Below are positions 1-12,200 of a stretch of DNA of 64,000 bases, piece by piece. Position numbers and translations under genes: made by a program. Every line of letters starts with the position of its first letter. The stretch's first letter is position 1. The notes under the pieces were generated by a model that did no database searches, was not told where the DNA came from, and saw only the letters and a list, made by a program, of their open reading frames with translations. The DNA comes from Rhabdophis nuchalis. Taxonomy: Eukaryota > Chordata > Lepidosauria > Squamata > Natricidae. The stretch is from assembly GCA_039707465.1 (NCBI GenBank), contig CM077645.1, forward strand, positions 64,191,350 to 64,255,349, written 5' to 3'.

Positions 1-2126
1 AGTACCGGTATATTGTAGCAATTATTTAAGATTCTTCAGTGGAACGTCATGGGCTATAAATGATATAAACACAGAGAAAAACATATGCTGGGACACTGGC
101 TATTCATATTATGCTTCGTGAACCTTCTAATGTTTTCCTGTTTTGAAAAGAGAAGAAACAAGCAGATGGCTGTTTATCCTAATCTAGCAAAGCAGAATTT
201 AATATGCTAACTTCAGATTGTAATAGTTTTTACGATTTTGTGCCACTGTTAAAACTTAAAACTGTTTGAGTAAAATGACCTATACATCATTTAAAATAAA
301 TGATATGAGATAATGGCATTATTATGCTGTTAAAATATGCATGAACTAGTTGATGCAAAACATTATTTCTTTCATTACTATGTCTTACATTTGCTAAGGC
401 TGTGATACAGCATGAAGAATTGGGCTTCCTAAACATTAGGTCATAATTGCTTGCACTTTTATTTTTGTTTTCCCTGCAAGTGCCTGGAAATATGCAGCAC
501 ATCAGAGGGCTGAAGGCTGCCAAAGGAGAACTGAAAATGCTATTCAATATTATATGACATTCTGATCCATACATTAATATATTAGCACTAAAGAAGCATT
601 TATGATTTAATAGCTTGGGCATGTGCTTAACTTACTTCCACTGAAAACTCTGCGACTGGAAAAGCTTAATTTCCCCTTCATTGTATCTAAGAAATTAACA
701 AATCATTACCAAATTGACAGTTCGGGGCAAAAACTACATGTGACAATTAAATGCACCTTTTTCATTAAACAGACATGATTTTTAAAATGCAAATTTTATC
801 AGCTGAGGGTGGCCAGCTGGAGCAGAAGAATATTTTAACTGTTTCCTCTCTTTCTCCCTTGGAAAGAAAAAAAAAAGAAAACCAAGCTTTAAATCTGGGA
901 CAAATCTCCATATCTGGTGTTATTCTATTAATAGGGGGAGAGGGGAACAGAGCCGTGTGGCCTGGTTCCGAATAGACCATGACACGGTAGTGGGCTGCAA
1001 CCCAGGAATTGGGAACCCTTAATTTAGATCATAAATAGATAAGCTAAGCCGGTCAAATTCCTTTCTTCAAGACACATTTTCTGACGCATAAATATCCATT
1101 CATTCCTACTGACTTCCATCTTTAGTTTAAGGGGTGATTCTAATGAAGAAAATGTAAATGAAGAAATTGAAGCAAAAATGGTAAAGATTTTGAAAATAAA
1201 TCAATAAAAGCAGAGAAAAAGACATATATATATATTTTTAAAAAACCTTCTTGGTATTTTTTTATGTCTGATATTTCAGAGTCAGAGACCTGGCAATTTT
1301 ACAAAGACTCTTACAATCGACTTTAAAAATCTAATATAATAGAGTCTGGAGTTTTTCGCAAACATTATCAATGTTTTTGAGTTCACAATCAAGCCTTTGA
1401 CTGTTGACTCAGAGCATCTACTTTGGTTCATGCTGATGGCAATGTTTACACTTTGGAATCTATTATGCATAGGAAAAAAAAATAAGGATTAACTCCAACC
1501 TAGGTGCCACATATTTTCATGCAAAACTAAACAAAAGGGTTATTTATTCATTTAATCATATAAATCAATTCCATATATTTGCCATCAGCACTACACTGAA
1601 CAGCCCTGATTCTCTCTAAGGTCAAAATCAATATCATATTTCTCCAGACAAATTCTAGCTTTCGTTGTTAACATGGCTAGCCTGGTTGGCATTCCATCAG
1701 CCTTAAGCTCACATACCAGGTTCTATGCATCCAGCATTATCTTTTCACATGGGTCATCTATTATATAACAGCTGAATCAAGATGAAAGGCTAAAACATTA
1801 GTCCTAGAAGACATACACTTCAAAGGATGGGCCTTTATAAGGAAAAGGCTTGATTTATTCATTGTTGCAGGGGAGGGCTGGATTCACAGGTGTTCTTTGT
1901 AAACCTTTGTAAACTTTGCTCTCAAACTGGTATCTAAATCCTATCCAAGATACAAATGTGGGAACTCAACTCATATGTTTTACACATCTTTTTTTTAGCT
2001 TAACAAATAAGTTAATACAATTTTTAAAAGCCCATAATAAAATCACTATTACATAATAATTAGATTGGAAGATTCATGATGTTATAGAAATAAATTCATG
2101 CGAAAATATAACAACAGTAATAAATG
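1..2126. other. Non-coding, mostly single-copy
   Basis: AT-rich with no convincing ORF. A degraded hAT-like right end (GGTAGTGGGCTGCAACCC, then GGGAACCC) lies near 985-1020. Otherwise I see nothing. Confidence 0.6.
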
Positions 2127-2134
2127 CTATAGAC

Positions 2135-2460
2135 CTGGGTGTCAAACTCGATTTCATTCAGGGTTGTGTTTGACTTCGGGGGGCTCAGGGTGGGCATGGC
2201 CAGGGTAGGCATGGCCAGCATGATGTCACTTATTTCAGGGGGGGCTCTGCCAGGGAAAACGGGCTCCCGAGTGATGTTTTGGCTGCGAAGGCCTCTTGTA
2301 AACATCTACCAGTAGAAAACAAAGCTTAGGAATGCTGCCCCCAGCCCTACCAAGCTCTGTTTTCATTGGCAGAGGCACTGCAGGCCTGTCTTCACTGTTT
2401 CCATGGTGGCACTGATGGCCAGATCAAAGCACCCTGCGGGCCTTGAGTTTGATACCCCTG
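2135..2460. mobile_element. hAT MITE, 326 bp
   Basis: Ends CTGGGTGTCAAACTC and GAGTTTGATACCCCTG form terminal inverted repeats. The exact 8 bp duplication CTATAGAC lies at 2127-2134 and 2461-2468. It contains a short tandem GGGTGGGCATGGCCA / GGGTAGGCATGGCCA near 2189-2218. Same terminal family as 3157-3262 and 45421-45554. No transposase. Confidence 0.93.
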
Positions 2461-2468
2461 CTATAGAC

Positions 2469-2605
2469 TTTTGGTGATTAGCCCACACATTCAGAAATAC
2501 TTGATTCATTTCTATTTCTCATGATTTTCTCTGATCAAATAGACAGGCACCTAGAAAAATAGCACTGAATCAAGTATTTCTGAATGTATGGGCTAATCAC
2601 AAAAA
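2469..2605. repeat. Inverted repeat, 40 bp arms
   Basis: Arms 2469-2508 and 2566-2605 are reverse complements with about two mismatches (core GATTAGCCCA / TGGGCTAATC and AAATACTTGATTCA / TGAATCAAGTATTT), separated by ~57 bp. It abuts the right target-site duplication of the hAT MITE. Origin unknown. Confidence 0.85.
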
Positions 2606-3156
2606 CTCTTTCTTTTTTCCTTTGTAATTGGTTGCCCTATGTTCTTCCTTTTATCATTTAGAACTAATCCAAAACATTGGTGAGATGGAGAACTCATCTA
2701 TACTCAGTTCACTGATCCACAGCGGTTTCCTCTTATCTCCTCTTGCCTTTCGTTTCTCTCTTACAGCTGTCGACCTTTCCCTAGGATAACTATGCCCAAT
2801 TGCCAACTGCATAAAAACAAGAAAACAGATTGGATGACAGTGACTTTACATCTTGGTGATAATGTTCTGCGTACATTGGAAAACTGAAATTAAGACTGGT
2901 CAACCAAAACTCTCCTGATAGGAACATCTTGTGTTTAAGCAACAATTTGAGCTGGTTTTATACTACTAATATTAATTTGTCAAAATGCACTTCATTCACA
3001 GTAAAGATCCCAATGTAACCTCAATCAATCACAATAGCAGCATGTCTTGATGGTGATCAAATGATAATTCATAACATGTATTGTTTGTGTATGTGACAGA
3101 GAGAAAGAAGAAAGATGAAGAGAGGGAGAGAGAGGAGATGATTTTTCCCTCTACAA

Positions 3157-3262
3157 CCGGGGTGTCAAACTCCTGGCCCACAGGCCAGATGCATCACATG
3201 CCCCTGTCCGGTTTAGCAAAGGCAAAAAAAGTCACTGTGATGATACAAGTTTGACACCCCTG
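3157..3262. mobile_element. hAT MITE, 106 bp
   Basis: Termini CCGGGGTGTCAAACTC and AAGTTTGACACCCCTG; exact 8 bp duplication CTCTACAA at 3149-3156 and 3263-3270. The interior shares CAGATGCATCACATG and TTTAGCAAAGG with the element at 45421, so both belong to one family. Confidence 0.93.
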
Positions 3263-3270
3263 CTCTACAA

Positions 3271-5589
3271 CTACATTCTAACAGGGCAAGGCCCTAGAAA
3301 CTATAGCCTCCAAACTTTAAATTCAGCTTCTAAACTAAATGCAAATCAACTTGTGACGTGAATGCACTGCAATGAACAAAAAAAGAAGAATTTTAAGAAT
3401 TGGAAATGTGGAATAAGGCCAGTTTATTCATAAAATTAAATTTATTGCAGTGATAAGAAATTATGGTAGTAGACTAATAAAAAAAACTACACACTTAGAA
3501 AAAAGTTCTACTGCGAGCCAAGGGAATGTGCTTACTAACTGAATGTAGTTTGGGATCCGAAGGCTTTGGGAAACTTCCTAAAGAATGCTTCATTTCAATT
3601 GAACCTTTGGCAAAACACCTTCTTCTCATTGATATTTCAGCTGAAGCCATGGAAGAACATCTTCAAGGACCAAAGCACCATTGCTTTGCATAATCATAGG
3701 GATTAGTTTATTGAACTGGGTACCACATGCAGATCCTGCTAGCAGAGCCTCAATGCAAAATAAAACAGTATAAATTTAGTTCTTTATGTTCCCTTGTCAG
3801 CAGTTCTAAGTATACAGTAAATTTAGAATCAATGTTGACAGATAAGGAATACACAGTTTCACTAGAGAATAATTGCTGCGCGGCTGTTACAATTTTGTCC
3901 AAAGAATAACATTAAAGTTTATTGACAGCTCCAAATTATAACTTCCTTTCCCAAAGTCCTTTGTTCTCAGATCTGAACTAAGGAATCAAACAGGTGCAAG
4001 ATGGAGTCTCCACCATTACTCAGAATATGATGCCTATAATAAATAACTCTCATGCAAAACAATTTTAAAAATGATCCCAAGAGCTGTTTGGAAGAAATAA
4101 TAACATATATCCCATCTCTGCAACTGAAAGCCTTTTGAGGGGATAAAGAAAATTTATTTTCCCCTGACTATTCTTGTGACATATGGAACACCATTGTTAA
4201 CATCGTTGATAGGACTCACATTTTATTTCCCCAGTTTTGCAGGTTTAAGAAACTGAGATACAAAAATACTGAATTAATCCATATTATTTATTTCCCAGTA
4301 GAAAGGAACTGCTTGTTAGCAGTTACTTCTTTTTAATCTTAGCTATGATCAATATATACATTATTTTTTCAGACATCATGCTAATAAAAAGAATTATTCT
4401 GTCAAGGCTGAGCAAAGGAATTGCTGAAATTTTACATTCTCTGTGGGAATAATTTGCTTAATCTGAAATGGCACTTCTCCCTTTTTTTTAAAGTGGAAAA
4501 AGGATGTCTACATGGAATTCCTTTTATCTAATCCTGATTCATAGTTTCAGGAGCATATATATTCTGAGTACTAAAAGTGTCATGCTTTTGTGCCTGCCAC
4601 AAATTTCCTGTCATATTGAAATATTTTTGGATTTAAAAAAAAATTAAAATGTGAATGTGAAACTAGCAGACTGAAAAACAAATCATTAGCTTTAAGGATG
4701 ATCTTTATAGCAAACAGTACCTCTGGATTCCACGCAAACATTCTTAAAAATAAAAGGGTGTTGGAAATTATTTATATTTTACATGTGTTGTTTTTAATCA
4801 CTTACCCCCTACCAAGGCAGCTCTCTTCAGAGAGGCTCCCTAACATGCTCTAATGTTCCAATTCCAAATATACTCAGAGGCCTGAAACATATGTCCCAAA
4901 ACATATGCTATTGAATATTCAGTTTCATAAACATCATTTTGTACTTTTGGAATCACAATCAGCATCTTTGAGGCTGTTATATTAGAAGGGAAATAAATAC
5001 AGCTTCAAGAACTTCCTAAAATAATAAGAGGGAAGGCCAATCAATACATTCTAAAATTATAATCTGAGATATTCATATGGGTAATTTGTGGGTTGAAAGC
5101 TTACAGTGCCATGATGAAATTTGTAGAATTGGGAATCTAGATATGATTGTTAACTTCATCAAGATCAATTATGGTGCATGTGGTGTGCCCTACAGACTAT
5201 CATTCTAAGAATTTTCAAAATAAATGAAAGTCAAATAGCCTATATATGCCTATATATGCTAACAATGTCCTCTTTTGCAAAACAGAAGAAGACAAAAGAG
5301 AATCAGTTATATCTGACTTTATATTAATCAGCATGGAAAACATAGTAAACGGAAGTAACAACAATGTTTATGACTATATAATGGTGGACTTCATAATTAG
5401 AAGAGAAATGAAACTGTTGGCAACATTTTTATGACCTTCTCTGGGTAGGGTTTTTCATAGTGAATAATTGCATAGGACATTACTTGGAAATATCAAGGTT
5501 GTAGGCTAGATAGCAAAGTCACAAAACATCCTAGAAGGTATAGTAAACCATCTCTATATTCTTATCAAGAAAACCCAATGATGTGCTTA
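3271..5589. other. Non-coding, nothing recognised
   Basis: AT-rich single-copy-looking DNA; short ORFs only (60 codons or so) without motifs or codon bias. Confidence 0.6.
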
Positions 5590-6740
5590 TTAAGTCACTA
5601 GGAGTTGAACTTGATTTGGGGGAGCTGAACTGAAAGCTGAACATAATTGAATGCCTGTCTTGGTCTTCAAGAAAACAGATTTTAATAAGCCACAAACTAT
5701 GATAAGTAGGATTCCATTATAGAGAAGCTGATGGAAAAGGAATCCAAGATGGATGAGTGTTCCTAAAAAAAAAAAAAAGCATAATGACAAACAAATCCAA
5801 AAGGGGAAAAAATGGAAGATGCAGAACAGGCCAGGCTCACTGCACAAAAGCCTACTAAAAATCAAAGAATCTGCAAGGACACATATAAAATGTGGAAGAA
5901 GGCCAAATCAGAATGCTACATACAGGCACTCTGGATTTGTACAGAAAAAAACATAAATGCTGAGGTTAGTGAAGGAAACTGAGTGCTGCAGAAGAGCTTC
6001 AGCTATATTCAAAATAAATGGAAAAGAGTGAGAAAAATAAGTAGTGAGGAGGAGGTGGTGGAGGAGACAGTATGAATGATCCCATGGCTATTTTAGATCA
6101 GCCTTCTCTGAAAAAGGAAATATGTTCCACTAGATCAGGGGTCTGCAAAGTTGGCTCTTTGAAGACTGGTGGACTTCAACTCCCAGAATTCCCCAGTGCT
6201 GGCTGGGGAATTCTGGGAGTTGAAGCCCACCAGTCTTCAAAGAGCCAACTTTGCAGACCCCTGCACTAGGTAATTATGAAGAGGTGAAGAGCTTGATTGA
6301 AACAGATATAAAATGACTTTGAATGACCTTGGCTTTCAACCTAAGGTACTAAAGAAAATTGCTGAAGGAAGGTTGAACATCTTTCATTATTTCAGAGAAA
6401 TCCTAGGAAAGAAATGAAGTATCACGTGACTGTAGAGAGACTAATGTAGTCAATCTGTATTTGTAAAATTAGTTGGGAAGCAAAATGGAAAAAGATAGGC
6501 CTGTCAAGTGTTTATCAGAGACTTGTTCATTGGACAAGAAATTGATTCTTACAAAACAAACAAAAGGCAATTGAAAAACATGCTGACAGATGATGAAATA
6601 GGTAGATACTATCATCAGTAAGACAAGCAGGAGTGTACAAGAATTTAAGGAACTATTATGAATAGATAAAGCTGGCAAAATGGTTTCCATCAACTACCAA
6701 AGAGATAGAAGGGGTTAAATGACTAAATATCAACCAAAAA
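5590..6740 (+). mobile_element. Decayed LINE-like stretch (probably CR1/L3 type)
   Basis: Lysine-rich coding remnants resemble the linker and early reverse transcriptase of CR1-like LINEs: NAEVSEG-like words and a NKWKRVRK-like segment near 5990-6035, MNDPMAILDQPSLKKE at 6072, and TLNDLGFQPKVLKK-like and DWRETNVV-like words at 6310-6450. Stops and indels are frequent. A hAT MITE (6136-6263) interrupts it. The family call is tentative. Confidence 0.35.
6136..6263. mobile_element. Fold-back hAT MITE, family A (128 bp)
   Basis: The two halves are reverse complements for almost the whole length. Termini are CAGGGGTCTGCAAAGTTGGC and its complement, and the centre carries the ACTTCAACTCCCAGAATTCC core. 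Target duplication CACTAGAT (6128-6135) and CACTAGGT (6264-6271), one mismatch. It inserted into the decayed LINE. Confidence 0.93.
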
Positions 6741-9013
6741 AGTACCAAATCTAGCAGTTGGAAAATGTTCTTTCAGGAATTTTTCTTAGAACATTAAAGA
6801 CCATTTTCAAATATTTCCACCCATGTAAACCAGCCAAATAATTGTTTTTCTCAATGTACAGTATATTGCAGTAAGAATGTTGTTGAGGCATTTGTAGGCA
6901 TTTTTTCCAGCTAAAATCAAGAATATTTTGATTTTCATGCCAATAAATATTAGCTATCAAAAGTATCCTGGCAAATGGGTAGATCTGTATTTACTCAAGT
7001 ATCCTAGTCAGATGGGTAGATCTGATTTGTTAGAGCTGGCTAAAGTGCTGACCAGATTTTTAAAAAGTGATCATATATGAATATCAATGAGCTATGATTG
7101 AAAATTGTATTCCTGCAACTTACCTAAGGGTAGATATTCAGTTGTTGAAGCTGGTATTGCTTAAAATCCTGTCACAGTGGCAAGATACAGTCAATATTAA
7201 AAGCCTTCTCCAGATCATGATACTCCTTGAGATAACTATTAGATCATCCAGAATCAGCATAAAGATCATTTGAGGGAAGTTTAAAAAGTGACCTTTGCAG
7301 AAACGAGCAAGTTCAAAAGTTATTTTATTTTTTCTGGCACTTGGATCATTGATTTTATCCCATGCTCCCTATGCTGTTTATTATTAATTCAAATTCCCAA
7401 TATTAAAGGAGAGAGATTACCCATATGGCAGGCGTGCTGTTCAGTGTGTTCATAAATTTGCCAACGTTTTGATTAATACTGACAGAAACCCTTTTGAAAA
7501 CATATGGGCTTTATATACATCCTGTCATTTCAAATAACGGGGTACATTCTTCAGCACATTTGCCTATGATGATAGGTTCAGTCATATTTCAGAAACATGC
7601 TTAATATGTAGATAATTAGTCTTTTGAGGTTTATGAAAAAAAAAAAAAGAATGGAGGAAGGAAAGGCAACATCTGAATGAAAATAAACTTTTGCTTCAGA
7701 TGCTGCGAATGCTAAAGACAATTGGGGGACAGAATTTTTTTTTAAAATTTTTTTTATGGATAATTATTATCTGTGAATAATTATCTTCAGATACATCTAC
7801 ATTTCTTATGTTAATTAGGACTTCTGGCTTGTTATTGAAAGGATTTATTTTTTGATGATATGTTAGGTTCTTATAGCGTAAAATAAGTCTCTAGATGTCG
7901 CTGATTAAAAAAGTAGTTGAGTTTGGCTATATTTCAGTCAATTATTTTTACCTGATGATTGATGCAACCCTTTTATTGTTGGTGTCTGTGACCTCTTTTA
8001 GGCTTTAAACAGATTCTCATTGCTTTGTATTAGATGTGAGGTTTATTACATATGAAAAAGGTATGGCAGCTGCTCTGAAGCATAGCCTCATGGCAAAATG
8101 AGAGGCAAATATATTTAATAAATAAATAGTTCCTTTTTTTTATCAGACTGCAACTATTTCTGTCCTTGACCCATCTTTAAGCAGCTCCTATGTTATATAT
8201 ATATAGCCTTTAAGGTCATTTTTAACTGATTAGTTATAGTTACAGTATTCGAAATGGACATAATCAATCAATATCAAACAAAAGCAATGAAACAACAAAG
8301 CTTTGATTTTGATTATTTTTGATATTCAGCCATTGAATGATGATCAAAATAGGAAAAGAAAAAAATAGTATATAACATAGAATGTAGACCATATTTTTTT
8401 GCGGACTGTATTTGGGTATTTCCACATGACAATTTTCTTCCAGCTGAAAACCAAATCTGTATCTCAATGATCCCTTGATGTGGGCTGTGTTTGAAAATGG
8501 AATGGATTTTTTCCCTCTACAGTACTGAAAAATACAGTAGAATTAGTTTGTGTGGTTGTTACTGAAACACGAGAGCTCTCTGGAAATCTTGTAACTTACA
8601 AGCAGTTTGTTTTTCAGGAAGTCCTACCTCACTGTAACTCCACCTCTTTCAGAGATCCAAAGAGAAAGATGCCTTAAGGATTCCACAGTTCTCACTTACT
8701 GTGACATTTTTCATGTCAGTGGACAAATACATACAGTACAAGCCAAAAATGCAGATTGGATTATAGTGAGTGACTGAATTTATTTTACTTTCCCTTTTTT
8801 ACATGATAAATAGCAAGAGAAGTTTTGTTTCACTGGAACCTGCAGCAGTAAAGCCAAAGGGTGATTCTTGGCTTTTCAGGATTGTGAGGTTGATAGAAGA
8901 GAAGACAATTGTGATATTATTATTAAACAAGATTCTCCTTGACAAATTGCTTTGAGCTACCTTAACAGCACTTCTGGACTGGGAGAGAAGCTCTATTTAC
9001 ACACGTCTAAATT
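6741..9013. other. Non-coding, mostly unrecognised
   Basis: AT-rich. The words GGGTAGATCTG at ~6977 and ~7015 form a short ~40 bp imperfect tandem duplication (6960-7030). The decayed LINE at 5.6-6.7 kb might continue to ~7300, but I cannot align it by eye. Confidence 0.5.
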
Positions 9014-9118
9014 CAGTGGTGGGATTCAAAAAAGTTTACTACTGGTTCTGTAGGCATGGTGTGGCTTGGTGGGTGTGGCAAGGGAAGGATACTATAAAAT
9101 CTCCATTCTCACCCCTGC
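9014..9118 (+). mobile_element. hAT MITE fragment, GTGGGATTCA family
   Basis: Begins CAGTGGTGGGATTCAAA and continues through TGGTTCTGTAGGCATGG and AAGGATACTATAAAATCTCC, the same interior (reverse-complemented) as 30950-31073. The right terminus is missing, so no target duplication can be seen. Confidence 0.7.
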
Positions 9119-9389
9119 TAAATAACACCTCTGGACTAGGTGCTTCTTCTAGAACAACCAGATGAGAGGCTCAGAATAATACAGTGATTCAACACTGGTT
9201 ACTTTGCTTTATTTTTGGAAGTGTCTGTATGTATATTTTTATGAAGCAGCTCTGAAGAATTGCTTCACATAAATCCCTATTGAAACTTTGCACATGCTTA
9301 CGATTATTATTTTCACTTGCAGAAACTTCTTCAGAATTGATGTTCTGAAATCCATCAAGTCAAGATGGGTGAAAAGAGCGGATGAGGTA

Positions 9390-9889
9390 TCGTATTTTTC
9401 AGAGTATAAGGTGCACCGGAATATAGGACGCACCAAGATTTTGAAGAGGCAAATTAAAAAAACGTGTTTGCACTCTGAAGACCTTCCCAAAAGGGCCCAT
9501 TTTTTTAAAGGGCATGCATAGCCTTTAGGAGGCTTGTAGAGTACTCCTGTGGCCCAGGGTGGCAAAAATGAGCAAAAACCGGCCCGTTTTTGCAAAAATG
9601 TGCCATTTTTGCCAAAAGTGGGGCATGCACAGCCTTTAAGAGGCTTATTGAGTACTCCTGGGGGCTGGGGGGGGGCAAAAACAGGCAAAAAACAGCCCAT
9701 TTCCCCCTCGTTTCTGCCCTCCCCAGCCCACAGGAGCACTCTGGAAGCCTCCTAAATGCTATGCACGGCCATTTTTGTAAAGGGGGTGGTGTTTCAGGAG
9801 GGAAAAAAATGCTGTATTCTATGTATAAGATGCACCCAGATTTTCATCGTCTTTTTGAGGGAAAAAGGTTTATACTCCGAAAAATACGG
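9390..9889. mobile_element. TA-target MITE with GTATTTTTC termini (500 bp)
   Basis: Termini TCGTATTTTTCAGAGTATAA and TTATACTCCGAAAAATACGG are inverted repeats of about 24 bp, and subterminal AAGGTGCACC / AAGATGCACC pair in direct orientation. It is flanked by TA on both sides (9388-9389, 9890-9891), as for Tc1/mariner-type transposition. The GC-rich middle holds two diverged copies of a block with GGGCATGCA and AGCCTTTA. No transposase. Confidence 0.85.
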
Positions 9890-9899
9890 TATATTGCAT

Positions 9900-11615
9900 T
9901 TAAGCACGTTTAATTGTTGTTTTTACTAGCTAACAGATCTTACACATTGACACAAAAGTATACATCCAAGCCTTGCTTTTTGGTTTATTAAGGTTCTATC
10001 TTAACTCCTACCTTTTTCTAACTCTGACATCATTTTCAAGGCACCTCTGAAGTGAGCAGTGCCACATATTTTTGCCTATTTGGGAAATGGGTGTTAAGGG
10101 ACAAAATGGGCATATCAAAAAACATCTGAGCTGCACAAATCCACAGAACTACTAAAGGCAGCAATATAAAAATGTTAATACTCTGCTGCCAAGGAATGCA
10201 AATTTGTGTATCATTGTTTGGTTTCTTTCCAAACAAGTAATATACTGTACCTACATTTTGTGGTGACTAGGACTACACAAAATTCACTAGCAGCTGTACT
10301 AATACTGTATTAGTGGAAAGTGCCAGGGTTGGAGTGATGACAAAAACTCACTACTCTGCTTGCATGCTACAAATGTCAGGGAGATTTGTTTGCTAAGGAA
10401 GCGATACACTCTATATATATGCAATGGGGTAATAAAGTGGTTTATTGTTACAAGAGGCATTTTTGTGCCCCCTTGTCTGTTTTGAATTTTGGAATTATTC
10501 AAATCAAATTACTATTTTAAAAGACAAATGTAATTGCCAGGCATTTCGCTTCCTATAAAACAACATGAAAAAATGTGACCTTTATAGCATGCTAGATTTA
10601 GAATTTAATATTGCATATTCGACCATGACAGCAGAAATGGAGGAAAACTTTGGACAAAGCCTGAACATCTAGGTCAATTCTGGACGCCTGAAGCATTTCT
10701 GGCAGTTCCTATTGTCAATTTCCTTTTTAAAAAAAACCTGAAATCTGATTCTATATAGCTGCAGAACATACAGAAAACAATGTTAAGATACTCATGTTCA
10801 AAATACTTCGTTAAGGTTGACAGGCTGATCTTGACTTGGGATGAGGTAAATATGGTGAAAAACCAAGAGAGATTGACATGCAATTTAAAGTCATGAAAAG
10901 AGATGAAGAACAGTGATATAACAATTTTACTGGTTTTGGTTGGTTTCAAGGTAAACATGACAGAGAAGTTATATACATTGTAAACAAAAACTATGCCTGA
11001 ATCTATTATTGAAAATACAATGGAAAGCTGTCCCCAGAATCAAGCTGTGAATTATTTGCCTGGAAACATTCTCCTCACCCCCAAAAAGTCTGTTCTTCTG
11101 AAGATGTTTTGCTATTACTATATCAAAGGTCTTTTATCGTTTAAGAACACAACTGGATGCCACGAAAATAAAATCTGCTTTATTTTGAATTTATACTGTC
11201 TGTTGGTAGCTCTTCAGTATTTTTGATAGTAATCTTTTCCAATTCTACTCACAAATGTTAGAGACTGAGCCTAATGTATCTGCAGATGTTCTACTGTACA
11301 TCGGTGGTATAACACTTTGTAAGGAATATTAGAATTGAGCCTTTCTGCTGTGAGATAGATGAGGTGTCAAATGAATTCTGTGAAGCTTCATTTCCTAACA
11401 TTAAGCAAAATAAATTTTAATGTGTAGGGAGTATGCAGTATATAGATTGACTTCCAATTTCCTTTTAAAGTGTAATTCAGAGTGTGTTCCTACTGGTTTG
11501 GACCAGTTTGGCCAAGTAGGTAGTAACTTGGCTGCCCACATTCCCGAACCAGTTTCATTGTTTTTTACTTCTGTGCCTTCCATCTTTCTGAGGTTGGTAA
11601 AATGAGAACTAGATT
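9900..11615. other. Non-coding, nothing recognised
   Basis: AT-rich DNA with no identifiable repeat or exon. Confidence 0.6.
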
Positions 11616-11740
11616 ATTGGGGGCAATATGCTGATTCTGGAAACTGCTTATAGAGTGTTGTAAAGCACTATGAAGTATATACATCTAAGTGCTATATGAA
11701 GTATATAAGTCTAAGTGCTATTGCTATAATACTCATTTCT
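11616..11740 (-). mobile_element. Fragment of the CAATAG repeat, minus strand
   Basis: The plus strand reads GGGGCAATATGCTGATTCTG, then TGTAAAGCACTATGAAGT, then AAGTCTAAGTGCTATTGC, the reverse complement of the 37.2 kb repeat. A ~27 bp piece (CTATGAAGTATATA...AAGTG) is tandemly duplicated at 11668-11718. Confidence 0.65.
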
Positions 11741-12067
11741 CCATTTTTCTTTCCTAGAACAGTAGCATAGATTGGTTTTCAAGGTACTTGAGCCAAGATA
11801 ATCCAGCATACAGAATATAGCAGAGGACTTTGATAAAGATAGGACAGAGCTGTTACTAAAGCAACAAGCAGAAAAGCATGGATTAAATTCAAAATAACAA
11901 AAAAGCACATAGAAAAGACTCAGGCAAACACTCCTCTAATTCATATTAATGTAATGGAGCAAGTGAGTAAAGCACAGCCACATCTGCAAAATTTTGTTAC
12001 TTTATAGTCATTATTAATAAACATAATTTTAGTCCTTGTGTAGAATTGATCCTGTCTTGGCCTACAC

Positions 12068-12192
12068 CAGGGGTCTGCAAAGTTGGCTCTTTTAAGACTG
12101 GTGGACTTCAATTCCCCTAGAATCCCCCTGGCTGGGGAATTCTAGGAGTTGAAGTCCACCAGTCTTAAAACAGCCAACTTTGCAGACCCCTG
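12068..12192. mobile_element. Fold-back hAT MITE, family A (125 bp)
   Basis: Same family as 6136-6263. Exact 8 bp duplication GCCTACAC at 12060-12067 and 12193-12200. The arms pair over about 55 bp each. Confidence 0.95.
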
Positions 12193-12200
12193 GCCTACAC

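Noticed and set aside
9239..9913. Overlapping ORFs of up to 166 codons
   Set aside because: They lie within the GC-rich interior of a TA-target MITE and have no domain or codon bias.
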